The position numbers were made by a program, and so were the translations under genes. From Mucilaginibacter sp. (GTDB taxonomy: Bacteria; Bacteroidota; Bacteroidia; Sphingobacteriales; Sphingobacteriaceae), in contig JARLHA010000040.1 in the NCBI GenBank assembly GCA_031292485.1, positions 1 to 64,000 on the forward strand: a DNA stretch of 64,000 nt. The letters run 5' to 3'. The notes beneath the pieces are model-generated. The model was not told where the DNA came from and made no database searches. It saw only the letters and a program-made list of their open reading frames with translations. Each line of letters starts with the position of its first letter. The stretch's first letter is position 1. Of this stretch, positions 1 through 7,421 are shown one piece after another.

Positions 1-91
1 CGCGCTCTTTATTAAGCGCATCCCATTCTTTGTACGGCACCAGTACACCTGTCTTTTCGCCTTTGGCATTTGTTACAATTTGTACGCTCAT
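1..91 (-). CDS. Antitoxin-like small protein, N-terminal part only
   Basis: An ATG at 91-89 on the minus strand opens a frame that runs off the left edge, so only about 30 residues are visible (starting MSVQIVTNAKGEKTGVLVP). Short proteins with this type of start, an N-terminal strand followed by a V.VP..EW.. segment, are often the antitoxin half of RelE-type modules in Bacteroidota. That role is inference from a partial sequence. The partner and C-terminus lie outside the window. Confidence 0.5.
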   Translation of the reverse strand, partial: MSVQIVTNAKGEKTGVLVPYKEWDALNKER

Positions 92-405
92 ACTTCAAAT
101 TTACGAAAAAATTAAATTACCAAACACAAGCATGTTGAAACAGGTTAGGACGCCCTAACTGCCAACTGCCCACTAATAACTGCAAACTGAAAAAGAGGGC
201 GTTTCCCCGCTGGTAGAAGCGGGGTCAGGCTTTCCGCTGCAAGTCCTCGCCCCGATGCTTAAATTTTGGTTTTTAATAAGCATTATCCATCGGGGCTGTG
301 GGCTTTTCGCTGCAATCCTTAACGCGAGGCGTCGGTGCGTCCCTTTCAATCATCTCGTTATTGCAGTGAAGCGACACGCTTCACTGGGGGGGAGCCGGAC
401 ACTAT
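92..405. repeat. Intergenic repeat-rich gap
   Basis: No gene is seen here. Around 150-190 there is a degenerate 7-bp array of the AACTGCC type. From about 205 to 390 the sequence is GC-rich with the motif GGCTTTCCGCTGCAA and a second variant GGGCTTTTCGCTGCAATCC. CCCCGAT and ATCGGGG flank an AT-rich loop at about 252-296, and there is an AGTGAAGCG/CGCTTCACT hairpin near 366-384. The whole looks like a dispersed, structured Bacteroidota repeat at the end of the defence operon. The last hairpin may help terminate it, which is inference. Confidence 0.5.
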
Positions 406-1077
406 TTAAACAATAGGTTTGTTTTTTTGCCTTTTTACAAGTTCAAAGGAAGTTGGAAATTGTTCAACAGTAATATTATTCCAACTTTTCCCAAATTCTA
501 CGAGTTTTAATAGTGGTGCAAAAAACAGTCTTCTCTCCTCGATAACCGAGTCGAAATTAATAATATTGTCAAGAACGGGATTGATTTTATTTTTGTCTGC
601 TATTGGTAAGACACTTTTTGCTAAAAAAATGTTTTTATCTAAATCATAATCAAATAGTAAAAACTCATCGTAATTCGGTGCATCAGGTTTAAGAATAGGG
701 TCAATTTCAAGCATACCCTTGCCTTTGCTATTAATATCGGAGTCAACCATAAATAAATTAGTCCAAAGCCAGCCTTGTTTAGGTTTTAATTTGGTATCAA
801 AGTGCTCAAGTTCACCTTTAACTTTTGGTTTTTTAGGATAATAATTTCGCCTTTGGTATTTACCATTATCCCATTTATCGGCGCTATAAAAGTGTTTGGG
901 GCATAATTTTTTTTCGGTATATGCGCACAGCCCTTCTTGGCAATAAAATAGGTTCATAACTACATCCCAATAAAATCTAAAGGCAGCAGTATACTCCACA
1001 TGATCGGATGCTCCTAAGCCTTGGAGCCAAGTATAGTATTTAGTAGAATAAGAACAAACTTTTGTAATTTTACGCAT
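406..1077 (-). CDS. PtuB-like HNH endonuclease, last gene of the Ubl-cassette operon
   Basis: The protein is 223 residues if started at the MRKITK methionine, whose ATG follows the ATPase stop with one base between. An upstream ATG at 1098 would overlap the ATPase gene by 20 bp. The layout matches HNH nucleases of the PtuB/retron type: CAYTE at residues 51-55, ELEHFD around His92, then TNLFMVDSDINSKG around 107-119 and a Leu-Asp-Pro-like segment. In the family the pattern is usually C.YC, EHF.PK and NL...C..CN..KG, with a Cys-bound zinc. Here the second Cys of the first pair is Thr and the later Cys pair is missing, while the histidine and asparagine remain. The likely role is the DNA- or RNA-cutting effector paired with the ATPase upstream. 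Family assignment is moderately sure; the target is unknown. Confidence 0.6.
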   Translation of the reverse strand: MRKITKVCSYSTKYYTWLQGLGASDHVEYTAAFRFYWDVVMNLFYCQEGLCAYTEKKLCPKHFYSADKWDNGKYQRRNYYPKKPKVKGELEHFDTKLKPKQGWLWTNLFMVDSDINSKGKGMLEIDPILKPDAPNYDEFLLFDYDLDKNIFLAKSVLPIADKNKINPVLDNIINFDSVIEERRLFFAPLLKLVEFGKSWNNITVEQFPTSFELVKRQKNKPIV

Positions 1078-1078
1078 A

Positions 1079-2479
1079 TTAATCAATGTTCCAGTCAAGT
1101 AGTGCAGCTAATTTCATGTATTCGTCAATAAGTTTGGCTTTCTTCTTTGGATCAATACTTTCGCCTTTAATTTCTGCATCCATCTCAGCTAATTTTCTCA
1201 ACGAAATACGCCTTTCTTCATTTCCTTGCCTATTTAAATCAAATAGCTTTTTATAATTTGAATCCCAACGCAATAGCTTCGGATTAAGAATATATGATTT
1301 TTCGTTTCTTGGTTTCGTTGTGTCATAAAATTCCCTTCTATATACCTTCCCTGTTTTTTCATCAAATTTCAGCTCTACGATTTCCCATGGATCAAAAGCT
1401 GATGCAACCACCGGTGAATGAGTAGCAAAGAAAAACTGATTGTTGTTAGGTGCAATATCCAAGTATGATTTAGGAAGAAGCCATTGTATATTAGGATATA
1501 ATGAAGCTTCCGGTTGATCGAATAATATTATTGATTCTTTTGGTCTAAGATAAAACAAAGGGATTGCTGTCAACATTATTTGTTTTGTGCCAGTGCTCAA
1601 AAAAGGATAATCAACTGGTTTTCCGTCATTCTTGCCTTTTATAATAATATACCTTTCCTTTGTTGTGGATTTTAAAGGATAATTATTAATATCTGTTTCA
1701 ACTTCCAAGCTAAAATATTCTAGAATAGGATTTAGGCATTTGTCCGCTAATTCCTTTATTGGATTAGGATTATTTTCTGCCCATTTTTCAAATTCCTCAC
1801 GTAATTTGTCGACATTACTAATTTTATTTTTGATTATATTATGGGAAAATTCTATCTCTTTTGCTTGATATTCTGATATATACTCAGAAACATGATCAAA
1901 TACAATTTGCCAAATATATTTGATGTTCTCGCTTGTAAAATCCCAAGTGTCTTTTTCTTTATAGGAATCACTAATCAAATCACCTTTAATTGGATTTATA
2001 AGTTTTTGAGGTTCGTCGTTGTTGTTAATTATATTTTGTGGCCCAACAACACTAAATGGAAAACTTATAATTTTGTGAGTCCTGTTCTTTAATTTCGCGC
2101 CTAATTCTTTACGAATAAAAACGCTTAGATCTTCAATTGGCTTTGCTGGTTTTCTTGAATAGTCAACTCCGTTAAATTGAAACGGAACATCAGTCGAAAC
2201 CTTTGAAAAAGTGTCATTGCCTACTCTAAATAGAATTTCAACACTTTTGTTTTTTATTTTGGCCTTGTCGAAGCATTGTTTATCATAGTCGCCATCCTCA
2301 CAAGTAAAATATTTTATTAAATTTAATAAAGTTGTCTTTCCAGTTCCGCTTTGGCCTATAAAACAAATCTTATCTAATGGTTTACCGACTTTCGGATGTC
2401 CTTTAGGATAGGTCAAGTCTATCTTTAATTTCGCCTGAAAATTTAAAAAATTATTTAACGTGATATGGGTAATTTTCAT
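1079..2479 (-). CDS. SMC/AAA-type ATPase of the Ubl-cassette operon (PtuA-like)
   Basis: This 466-residue protein starts with the MKITHITLNNF strand typical of RecF/SMC-like ATPases. It has Walker A GQSGTGKTT at residues 42-50, a Walker B region ILFDQPEASLYP in the last third, and an H-loop ATHSPVV shortly after. The DQPE form of Walker B is common in defence-associated SMC-like ATPases. A polar, partly helical insertion occupies the middle, where related proteins carry a coiled coil. The gene lies 20 bp after the E1 gene and is immediately followed by the HNH gene, the same ATPase-then-nuclease order as Septu PtuA-PtuB. It is probably a sensor or regulator of the nuclease. Function within this particular operon is inference. 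Confidence 0.75.
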   Translation of the reverse strand: MKITHITLNNFLNFQAKLKIDLTYPKGHPKVGKPLDKICFIGQSGTGKTTLLNLIKYFTCEDGDYDKQCFDKAKIKNKSVEILFRVGNDTFSKVSTDVPFQFNGVDYSRKPAKPIEDLSVFIRKELGAKLKNRTHKIISFPFSVVGPQNIINNNDEPQKLINPIKGDLISDSYKEKDTWDFTSENIKYIWQIVFDHVSEYISEYQAKEIEFSHNIIKNKISNVDKLREEFEKWAENNPNPIKELADKCLNPILEYFSLEVETDINNYPLKSTTKERYIIIKGKNDGKPVDYPFLSTGTKQIMLTAIPLFYLRPKESIILFDQPEASLYPNIQWLLPKSYLDIAPNNNQFFFATHSPVVASAFDPWEIVELKFDEKTGKVYRREFYDTTKPRNEKSYILNPKLLRWDSNYKKLFDLNRQGNEERRISLRKLAEMDAEIKGESIDPKKKAKLIDEYMKLAALLDWNID

Positions 2480-2499
2480 TAAAGTATAGGTTTATAAGG

Positions 2500-3705
2500 T
2501 CAAATACCACAGGACATACAATCCGGATCTTTCATAACTTTGGCGCCATACCATCTTAATATGGATGGCTTATTAAAATTGTACTCCAACTTGCTCCAGT
2601 CTTCATAAACATATTCACGCCGATTGGCCCATATATAAAAGTCCGCCACCAAATCTTCTTCTAAACTTGAGATACCACTGTTCGTTCCCCTTGATAATTC
2701 AACCAGTGCAAGCTTAACCATGAAATTTGTAATAGGAGCAATATCAGATGCGAGACCGACCTGCACAACGGCATTTAGGCTTTCCTCACTTGTATAATCA
2801 GGTAAGAATTTTTTAGCTTGTCTTTCTTTTTGAGAAATTTCTTCTTCTGTATTTCTTAAGTCTTGTGAATATAAACAATTATAGCAGGGCCCCAAACGAG
2901 GCCTAACCCGTAGTACGTCACCACCGATCGCTCTGGTAATTGCTCTGCCGAAGATTGCAGGTGTATTATATTTCAAAGCTAAATCGTTCAAGAAAAACCG
3001 GCTTTTATCGTTATCAGATGCAGCGATTATTAAATCGACTTTCGATAAAGCATCAGAGCAAATTTCGCGATGCTCGTTCACATCAATTTCGTAAGTACTT
3101 ACCTCGGCATAAGGATTTTTCTGCAATATATAATCTCTTACAGCAAATGTTTTGTACCTGCCTAAATCATTAATTCCGCACACATGCCTGGCTACATTTG
3201 ATAGTTCAAGCCGGTCAAAATCTATTAATACAAATCTGCCTACACCTGCTTTAGCCAGTTCAATTGCAATAGGTGATCCACCGCTACCTATTCCCACAAT
3301 TCCAACCGTTTTGTTTTTTAAGACCGATGTTTCTAATAACCCCTTACTTCTTGAGTATAATTCCGATTGTTCGGGAATGAATTTTATCTCAAAGGAATTT
3401 GCTTCGCCTGCCTGGCGTGAGTACGCGGTATGTTTTAAGTACCCATCTTCATCAATGGCAAATACAAGTTTGATTTCCCCATCGTATAACGATTCATTAT
3501 TTCTGAATTCATTAATATCACACAAATGGAATGTTACGTTAATAATATTGCCGGACGGAGGGGTTATTGGTTTTTTAACAAAAGCGTGAATAACTGTATT
3601 ATTATCCATGCCATAAGCATACCCTTTGATTGGTTTATACAACTTATCATTATATAACTGCCTTATATCGTTTTCCAGAACAAAAATGAAGTTAACCATT
3701 AGCAT
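2500..3705 (-). CDS. ThiF/E1-like ubiquitin-activating enzyme
   Basis: The 401-residue protein has about 130 residues of unassigned N-terminal domain and then a ThiF/MoeB/E1 adenylation fold. It shows the nucleotide-binding loop GIGSGG at 138-143, acidic residues in IDFDRLELSN around 161-170, RHVCG at 173-177, the Lys of GRYKT and Asp231 in AASDND. CYNC at 274-277 and CMSC at 396-399 form the usual E1 zinc site. Known enzymes adenylate the C-terminus of a ubiquitin-like protein and pass it to an E2. I see no unmistakable catalytic cysteine loop; Cys177 is one possibility. The ATG overlaps the stop of the preceding gene (TAATG), which suggests coupled translation. An ATG six bases downstream is an alternative. 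Confidence 0.85.
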   Translation of the reverse strand: MLMVNFIFVLENDIRQLYNDKLYKPIKGYAYGMDNNTVIHAFVKKPITPPSGNIINVTFHLCDINEFRNNESLYDGEIKLVFAIDEDGYLKHTAYSRQAGEANSFEIKFIPEQSELYSRSKGLLETSVLKNKTVGIVGIGSGGSPIAIELAKAGVGRFVLIDFDRLELSNVARHVCGINDLGRYKTFAVRDYILQKNPYAEVSTYEIDVNEHREICSDALSKVDLIIAASDNDKSRFFLNDLALKYNTPAIFGRAITRAIGGDVLRVRPRLGPCYNCLYSQDLRNTEEEISQKERQAKKFLPDYTSEESLNAVVQVGLASDIAPITNFMVKLALVELSRGTNSGISSLEEDLVADFYIWANRREYVYEDWSKLEYNFNKPSILRWYGAKVMKDPDCMSCGI

Positions 3706-3893
3706 TACATAAAAAATCCATCCTTGTATATTTGATCAACTACCACCTCATTCGGTCTGTTTTCGGTTTCTGTTGGACTTTTGAGTATCAATTCACCAGT
3801 TGCAGGATCAAATGTCAACTTCTTCACTGATGAATTTATATTTTTTTTAGCAAGTTCGTCCTGAACTTGTTTTGGATCTGTATTTTCTGGCAT
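3705..3893 (-). CDS. 62-residue protein between E2 and E1 genes, possible conjugated modifier
   Basis: Starting at MPENTDPKQV gives 62 residues, four bases after the E2 stop and overlapping the E1 start. An earlier in-frame ATG at 3965 would lie inside the E2 gene and is less likely. I recognise no family. The middle (KKLTFDPATGELILKSP) reads as a beta-hairpin. The C-terminus is VDQIYKDGFFM, that is, a glycine followed by three residues. Ubiquitin-like precursors often carry a short tail after the final glycine that a JAB protease removes. The protein is short for a beta-grasp fold and has no diglycine, so calling it the modifier or substrate is speculation based on position. Confidence 0.65.
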   Translation of the reverse strand: MPENTDPKQVQDELAKKNINSSVKKLTFDPATGELILKSPTETENRPNEVVVDQIYKDGFFM

Positions 3894-3897
3894 GATT

Positions 3898-4344
3898 TCA
3901 AATTTGATGTTGTAAAAAATAATCCATTTGCTGCCCTGTTCTGATATGCCCTTCAAGAGCCTCAAGCCAGAGCCTAACCTTTATTAATACCTTATAAAAT
4001 GTAACATTTGAATTCCATCTTTCTGCTTTATAAGTGCATATTTTGGGATACCCATCTTTGCTACCTAATAAATGCATTGTAGCGCTCGCCCCATATGAAT
4101 TCAAATCCTTTCCATAAAAGTCCTTTACGGGGTTCGGATATGTAATAACGACCTCTGGAACGGAATATGGCATATCTGTTGGGATATACAATCTTATTTT
4201 GTAAAGTGATCTATCGTTAGTATACATATATCCTTCTATACAATCGTTTGTCCCCACTTTGACCAAATTTAAATTTGGAAAATATTGAGACAAAATATCA
4301 AACTCTTTTTGCAACCTGACTTGTTGCTCATACGTCCAAGCCAT
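3898..4344 (-). CDS. E2-like ubiquitin-conjugating protein
   Basis: This 148-residue protein has the order of a UBC fold: an N-terminal helix (TYEQQVRLQKEFDIL), a beta meander with LYIPTDMPYSVPEVVITYP at about 52-70 (compare the P...YP..PP..V segment of E2s), a His-Leu pair at 91-93, and KICTYKAERWNSNVT at 101-115. Cys103 sits where E2s carry the catalytic cysteine, seven residues before the conserved Trp110. A helix WLEALEGHIRTG follows, a tail seen in prokaryotic stand-alone E2-like proteins. It should accept an activated modifier from the E1-like protein by thioester. It lies two bases after the JAB gene and four before the 62-residue gene, so all are surely co-transcribed. Confidence 0.82.
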   Translation of the reverse strand: MAWTYEQQVRLQKEFDILSQYFPNLNLVKVGTNDCIEGYMYTNDRSLYKIRLYIPTDMPYSVPEVVITYPNPVKDFYGKDLNSYGASATMHLLGSKDGYPKICTYKAERWNSNVTFYKVLIKVRLWLEALEGHIRTGQQMDYFLQHQI

Positions 4345-4346
4345 AA

Positions 4347-5291
4347 TTATTTACGCTCAATGTGAAATCCAAATATCATTCGTCTAAACTCCTTAAATAT
4401 ATCGAACCGTGTAATAAAGTATTTTTTTTCAGAGTCTGATTCTATGATGTGGGTTTTAATAATCTTTTCATTTTCTTTTTCAAGAATTAATGGGTTCGGA
4501 TTTTCTTTGGAAAAATCATTTGGGTATCTTATTTCAATATCTTTATTTTCACATTTAAAAGTTATGCCAAATGTTTTATCGTCATTCTGAATAATTTCAA
4601 CATCACTACAATCAGGATCGTTTTGAATTTTTAAAAATTCATTTTTTAAAAACTCTTGGCCTTCTTTTGTTTCAAAAAAGCTATTTTGAACAAAAGATAT
4701 TTTTTGACTTTCTTTAGCATCTTCAACCTTATTCCTGGCTAAGTCCACTATGAATGGGGTTTTCTGGCTGGTTGGTTTTGTAAATATTGGGTTGTTATTT
4801 TCTTGTGACCTTATTGGGCTAATTTGCTCAATTACATTCCATAGGACTTGTTTATAGTTTCTATTAAAATCATTAGAAAACAAAAAGCCATTTATTTTAA
4901 CTGTATTCGTCTCCCTGATATTACAAATGCTAATAAAAAATCTATTTAAGTTAGGCATTCTTAAAGCGTTGCGCATAGTATTTACATCGCCGCCACTCGG
5001 TTGATCTAGACCAAGTCTGTGATGGGAATGCCAAGAACCAATATGTTCTAAAGCATGATTATTGTTAATGTAATTGCCCGTTTTATGCAAATAACTAATG
5101 TCCTGATAAAATGATGTTGTTGATCTCGACGTTTCGGGGCCTGGGCCTGTCACAAAAACAACAACCGGCATTCCATGTTTGGTCCAAAAACCAAAATAAT
5201 CTCCCCCGGTTTCTAAATCAGGATAATCTGAAACGCAATTAGCTATAAAATTTAGTTCGCTTTGATACGCCGTGGCAACTAATTCGTTCAT
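4347..5291 (-). CDS. JAB/JAMM metallo-isopeptidase with C-terminal extension
   Basis: The protein has 314 residues and is the first gene of the six-gene operon. The N-terminal half is a prokaryotic JAB domain: ETGG with Glu27, and GSWHSHHRLGLDQPSGGD supplying His88, His90, Ser99 and Asp102. Eight residues separate the second His from the Ser, one more than the common JAMM spacing. These enzymes cut isopeptide or peptide bonds after a ubiquitin-like C-terminus. The approximately 150-residue C-terminal half is not assigned. Its end (DIEIRYPNDFSKENPNPLI, then a helix FDIFKEFRRMIFG) faintly recalls an RWD/UBC fold, which is weak inference. The likely role is processing the modifier or removing it from targets. 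Confidence 0.82.
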   Translation of the reverse strand: MNELVATAYQSELNFIANCVSDYPDLETGGDYFGFWTKHGMPVVVFVTGPGPETSRSTTSFYQDISYLHKTGNYINNNHALEHIGSWHSHHRLGLDQPSGGDVNTMRNALRMPNLNRFFISICNIRETNTVKINGFLFSNDFNRNYKQVLWNVIEQISPIRSQENNNPIFTKPTSQKTPFIVDLARNKVEDAKESQKISFVQNSFFETKEGQEFLKNEFLKIQNDPDCSDVEIIQNDDKTFGITFKCENKDIEIRYPNDFSKENPNPLILEKENEKIIKTHIIESDSEKKYFITRFDIFKEFRRMIFGFHIERK

Positions 5292-5513
5292 AATTTACAT
5301 TTTATACCAAACTTAGTAATATAATTTTAATAGATTGTCATTTGAATTTTAAATACGCCTATTGTGACGCCCATATCAAGAAAGCACTGACGATCCAGCG
5401 GTTAATACTATGGGTACCACCCGCTTTAACCAGCGCTTCTCCGTTCCGACTAAGTGAAAATAGGAAAGAAACGTTGTTCCGATTTCGTTTACTAAATCAT
5501 TTTTAAAACACTG

Positions 5514-5672
5514 TTAATCATCATCATCTTCTTCTTCGTTGTTTAGGTGATCATATTGATGTTCTTCAAGATATTCACGCGCAGCTTTTCGTCTTGCCTT
5601 CTTATTCATGCTGGCCTCAGCCAATTTACCTACAATAGCCAACAATACTATGATTATTATTATCCACCACAT
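5514..5672 (-). CDS. 52-residue single-span membrane microprotein
   Basis: A complete minus-strand frame from ATG 5672-5670 to TAA 5516-5514. It begins with two tryptophans and a run of Ile/Val/Leu (MWWIIIIIVLLAIVGKL), one clear transmembrane segment. A basic stretch (NKKARRKAAREYL) and a very acidic tail (EEEDDDD) follow. The positive-inside rule suggests a cytoplasmic C-terminus. I recognise no family. It is co-oriented with the Ubl operon, about 220 bp upstream, but that gap is long enough for a separate promoter, so membership is uncertain. Confidence 0.5.
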   Translation of the reverse strand: MWWIIIIIVLLAIVGKLAEASMNKKARRKAAREYLEEHQYDHLNNEEEDDDD

Positions 5673-5830
5673 ACAGATTTGAATTAAGGAATTTTGTCAA
5701 ATATTTTGTTTAATATCTATGTTCAGAGATTCACCCAGTCAATTACAGATACTTTTAGAATTCAGGTCAAAGCATCCAGAATTAAGTAGATAAGCATATT
5801 TAATCGTTACAACTTGATTATTTAGTAAAA
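5673..5830. other. Gap between two small genes
   Basis: AT-rich sequence of about 160 bp with no frame worth calling and no clear hairpin. It may carry the promoter of the membrane microprotein gene, but I cannot point to a convincing -33/-7 pair. Confidence 0.4.
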
Positions 5831-6100
5831 CTAATTCGAGCATTCAAGTGTCACAAGGGTATCTAACCAATTAGACTTTTCATGCTGATAATAATGATGG
5901 CCGCACGTGCAATAGCTATTCTCTTTACCGGGTTTGTAGCCACTGCAACTACATGACTTACATCTACCATGTCCATCAATAATCTCTTCTTGATTGTTTT
6001 GACTGATAGTATCAGTTTCGGTTTCTTTGTTTTCTAAATCTGTAAGTTTATGAAGGCCTTCGTCTAAACTAAATTTTGGAAATAGATTAATTTTTTTCAT
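5831..6100 (-). CDS. Cys/His-rich putative zinc-binding small protein
   Basis: This 89-residue protein has a polar, low-complexity N-terminal half. The C-terminal half has the pattern C-x2-C-x-C, then 13 residues, then C-x-C-x-H-x4-H: CKSCSCSGYKP at about 47-57 and CTCGHHYYQH at about 68-77. This is enough for one or two zinc sites. The spacing resembles the cysteine/histidine block of the FAM221 family, recalled from memory and not tested. There is no transmembrane segment. It is oriented like the Ubl operon and lies upstream of it. It may be an accessory or unrelated gene. The start ATG is followed by a normal MKKINLF sequence. Confidence 0.65.
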   Translation of the reverse strand: MKKINLFPKFSLDEGLHKLTDLENKETETDTISQNNQEEIIDGHGRCKSCSCSGYKPGKENSYCTCGHHYYQHEKSNWLDTLVTLECSN

Positions 6101-6717
6101 TGCTCAAAAAGAATAGGTCACTTAAATAAGGTTTAAATACAGTCTCCGAATGATCATAATATTCAGATTTTCAATGATCTAATATACAATAATATTTATA
6201 TAAATCAATAGTAAAGAAAAATAAAATTATTGAAATAGGCACTTGTTAAATACTAATAAAATTAGTAAATTAAGGGCATGGAGCAACGATTTAAGAGCCT
6301 GTCGGTATTCGAATTTCAGGCCCCCATGCTGCCGCAAGTGTTTTTTTTCGCTGCCGCAAGCCTCCCGGCTTGTGGCCCCCTGACAGGTAGCCCGCCGTCC
6401 CGCTGAAACAGGCTGGCTTGCATAGCCGGTTACCTAAACGCGGACCACAAGCGAGGACGCTTGCGGTAGCGGTGGGGCATTGGCGCTAATGTATTGCGTT
6501 TAGGTTCCGCACCTACGGCACGGGAATAGCTGATTATTTTTTTTCTACCAATATTGGCCTCCGATGGAGGCCGATCACTATCCGCTGTCCGAAGTGTTCC
6601 ACTTCGGATTAACTATGCCTGTTGCCTATCACTACCGTCTATTTCAGGGAAAACCTGATAAAGCAGCATCTTTACCATCCTTACCCACCGGATGGAGGGT
6701 GTTCCTCCTGGATTTGA
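6101..6717. repeat. Repeat-filled gap with GC-rich inverted repeats
   Basis: No gene is seen. The first 180 bp are AT-rich. From about 6330 to 6475 there are facing inverted copies around GCTGCCGCAAGC and GCTTGCGGTAGC, with GGCTTGTGG and CCACAAGCG inside, so the DNA could fold into a large hairpin. At 6558-6573 GGCCTCCGATGGAGGCC is a perfect hairpin. A 35-bp block at 6584-6618 is repeated exactly at 7537-7571. These features look like dispersed palindromic repeats and not a gene remnant. Confidence 0.6.
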
Positions 6718-7182
6718 CTATCGTTTATACCAATTTTCAATTTGAATGCCTTCAAGTTGCTCAAAATGTTTGGTGTTATCTGTGACGAGTGTTAAATTGT
6801 TTTCAACCGCCGTTGCGCCGATCAACAGATCAAATTCATCATTGTGGGGTTTACCTATTTTTCGTAAACGTACTTTCTCCCTGGCGTAACGCCTGATGCT
6901 GCCAAAAACCGGGATAATAGAGATCCCGTTTATAAATTCGTCGACTGCTTTATGGGCTTTTTCCGGATTGCCGCTGTTTTCGGCGCCAAATCTTAATTAG
7001 ATGACCGTAATTTCTGAAATAAAAAAAATTTGTGCGGCCTTTTTCCCGCAGGGTCTCTCGCAGAGGACCCTGCGCTGCGAAATGCCTCCCGAACGCAGGG
7101 TCCTGTTCCAGAGACCCTGCGGAGACACAAGTTTTCCGCGCAAATAAAAAACACAGATACTGGTATCAGGCAGGTATTGCAT
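6718..7182 (-). pseudogene. vapC: Broken VapC-type PIN toxin gene
   Basis: Read from ATG 7182 in one frame, the locus encodes MQYLPDTSICVFYLRGK (the N-terminal PIN strand with its first Asp). It then crosses a palindromic repeat (7047-7121), resumes with FFISEITVI, meets an in-frame TAA at 6999-6997, and continues without a shift through LRFGAENSGNPEKAHKAV and DEFDLLIGATAV to LTLVTDNTKHF, ending IENWYKR and TAG at 6720-6718. Intact relatives are about 130-140 residues; here the full frame is 154 codons because of the insertion. The stop replaces the residue where relatives have Glu (EITVIELRFG), a single-base change. The ATG overlaps the antitoxin stop. The toxin is therefore almost certainly inactive. 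Confidence 0.85.
7047..7121. repeat. Nested palindromic (REP-like) repeat inside the vapC remnant
   Basis: The outer arms CGCAGGGTCTCT (7047-7058) and AGAGACCCTGCG (7110-7121) pair perfectly. The inner arms AGGACCCTGCG (7064-7074) and CGCAGGGTCCT (7094-7104) also pair perfectly. The unit is therefore 75 bp with two alternative folds. It sits between the first PIN strand and the ISE motif, where intact relatives have a shorter linker, so it appears to have been inserted. Confidence 0.8.
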
Positions 7183-7421
7183 CAGAAGTTGATACCTTTT
7201 TCACGGAATTTCCTGGAAGCTTTAATCGTTTCCGCAATTTCTTCTGCCGGCCTATCGTCAGGGAAGGCTCCGAACGATTTGTAAAACGCCTTTTCCGTAT
7301 CGTTCGTTTCCTTGTTTAAGGATTTGGTCAAACGTTTTATCAATTCCATTTTGGTGAAATTGTCCAATCCTTCAAACAAGCCGGAATAGGTATTTACAAT
7401 ATTTCTGTTGACGGTTGTCAT
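7182..7421 (-). CDS. Antitoxin of the broken VapC module
   Basis: A 79-residue protein starting MTTVNRNIVNTYSGLFEGL with a K..LI..L..SL core and the ending FGAFPDDRPAEEIAETIKAS. Proteins like this, of similar length, are the usual upstream partners of VapC-type toxins in Bacteroidota. The stop overlaps the toxin ATG (ATGA), the normal coupling of such modules. Since the toxin is broken, this antitoxin may be a relic or may still repress its promoter. The family role is from memory. Confidence 0.75.
   Translation of the reverse strand: MTTVNRNIVNTYSGLFEGLDNFTKMELIKRLTKSLNKETNDTEKAFYKSFGAFPDDRPAEEIAETIKASRKFREKGINF

Noticed and set aside
3705..3965. 86-residue version of the small protein, starting inside the E2 gene
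   Set aside because: The extra 24 residues come from the end of the E2 frame read in another phase; the ATG at 3893 gives normal spacing.
5341..5510. Possible tRNA-like or structured RNA upstream of the JAB gene
   Set aside because: No cloverleaf with an anticodon arm and CCA-end context could be drawn from the sequence.
6564..6785. Plus-strand frame of 73 codons
   Set aside because: Composed of the 35-bp repeat and the end of the vapC remnant on the other strand.
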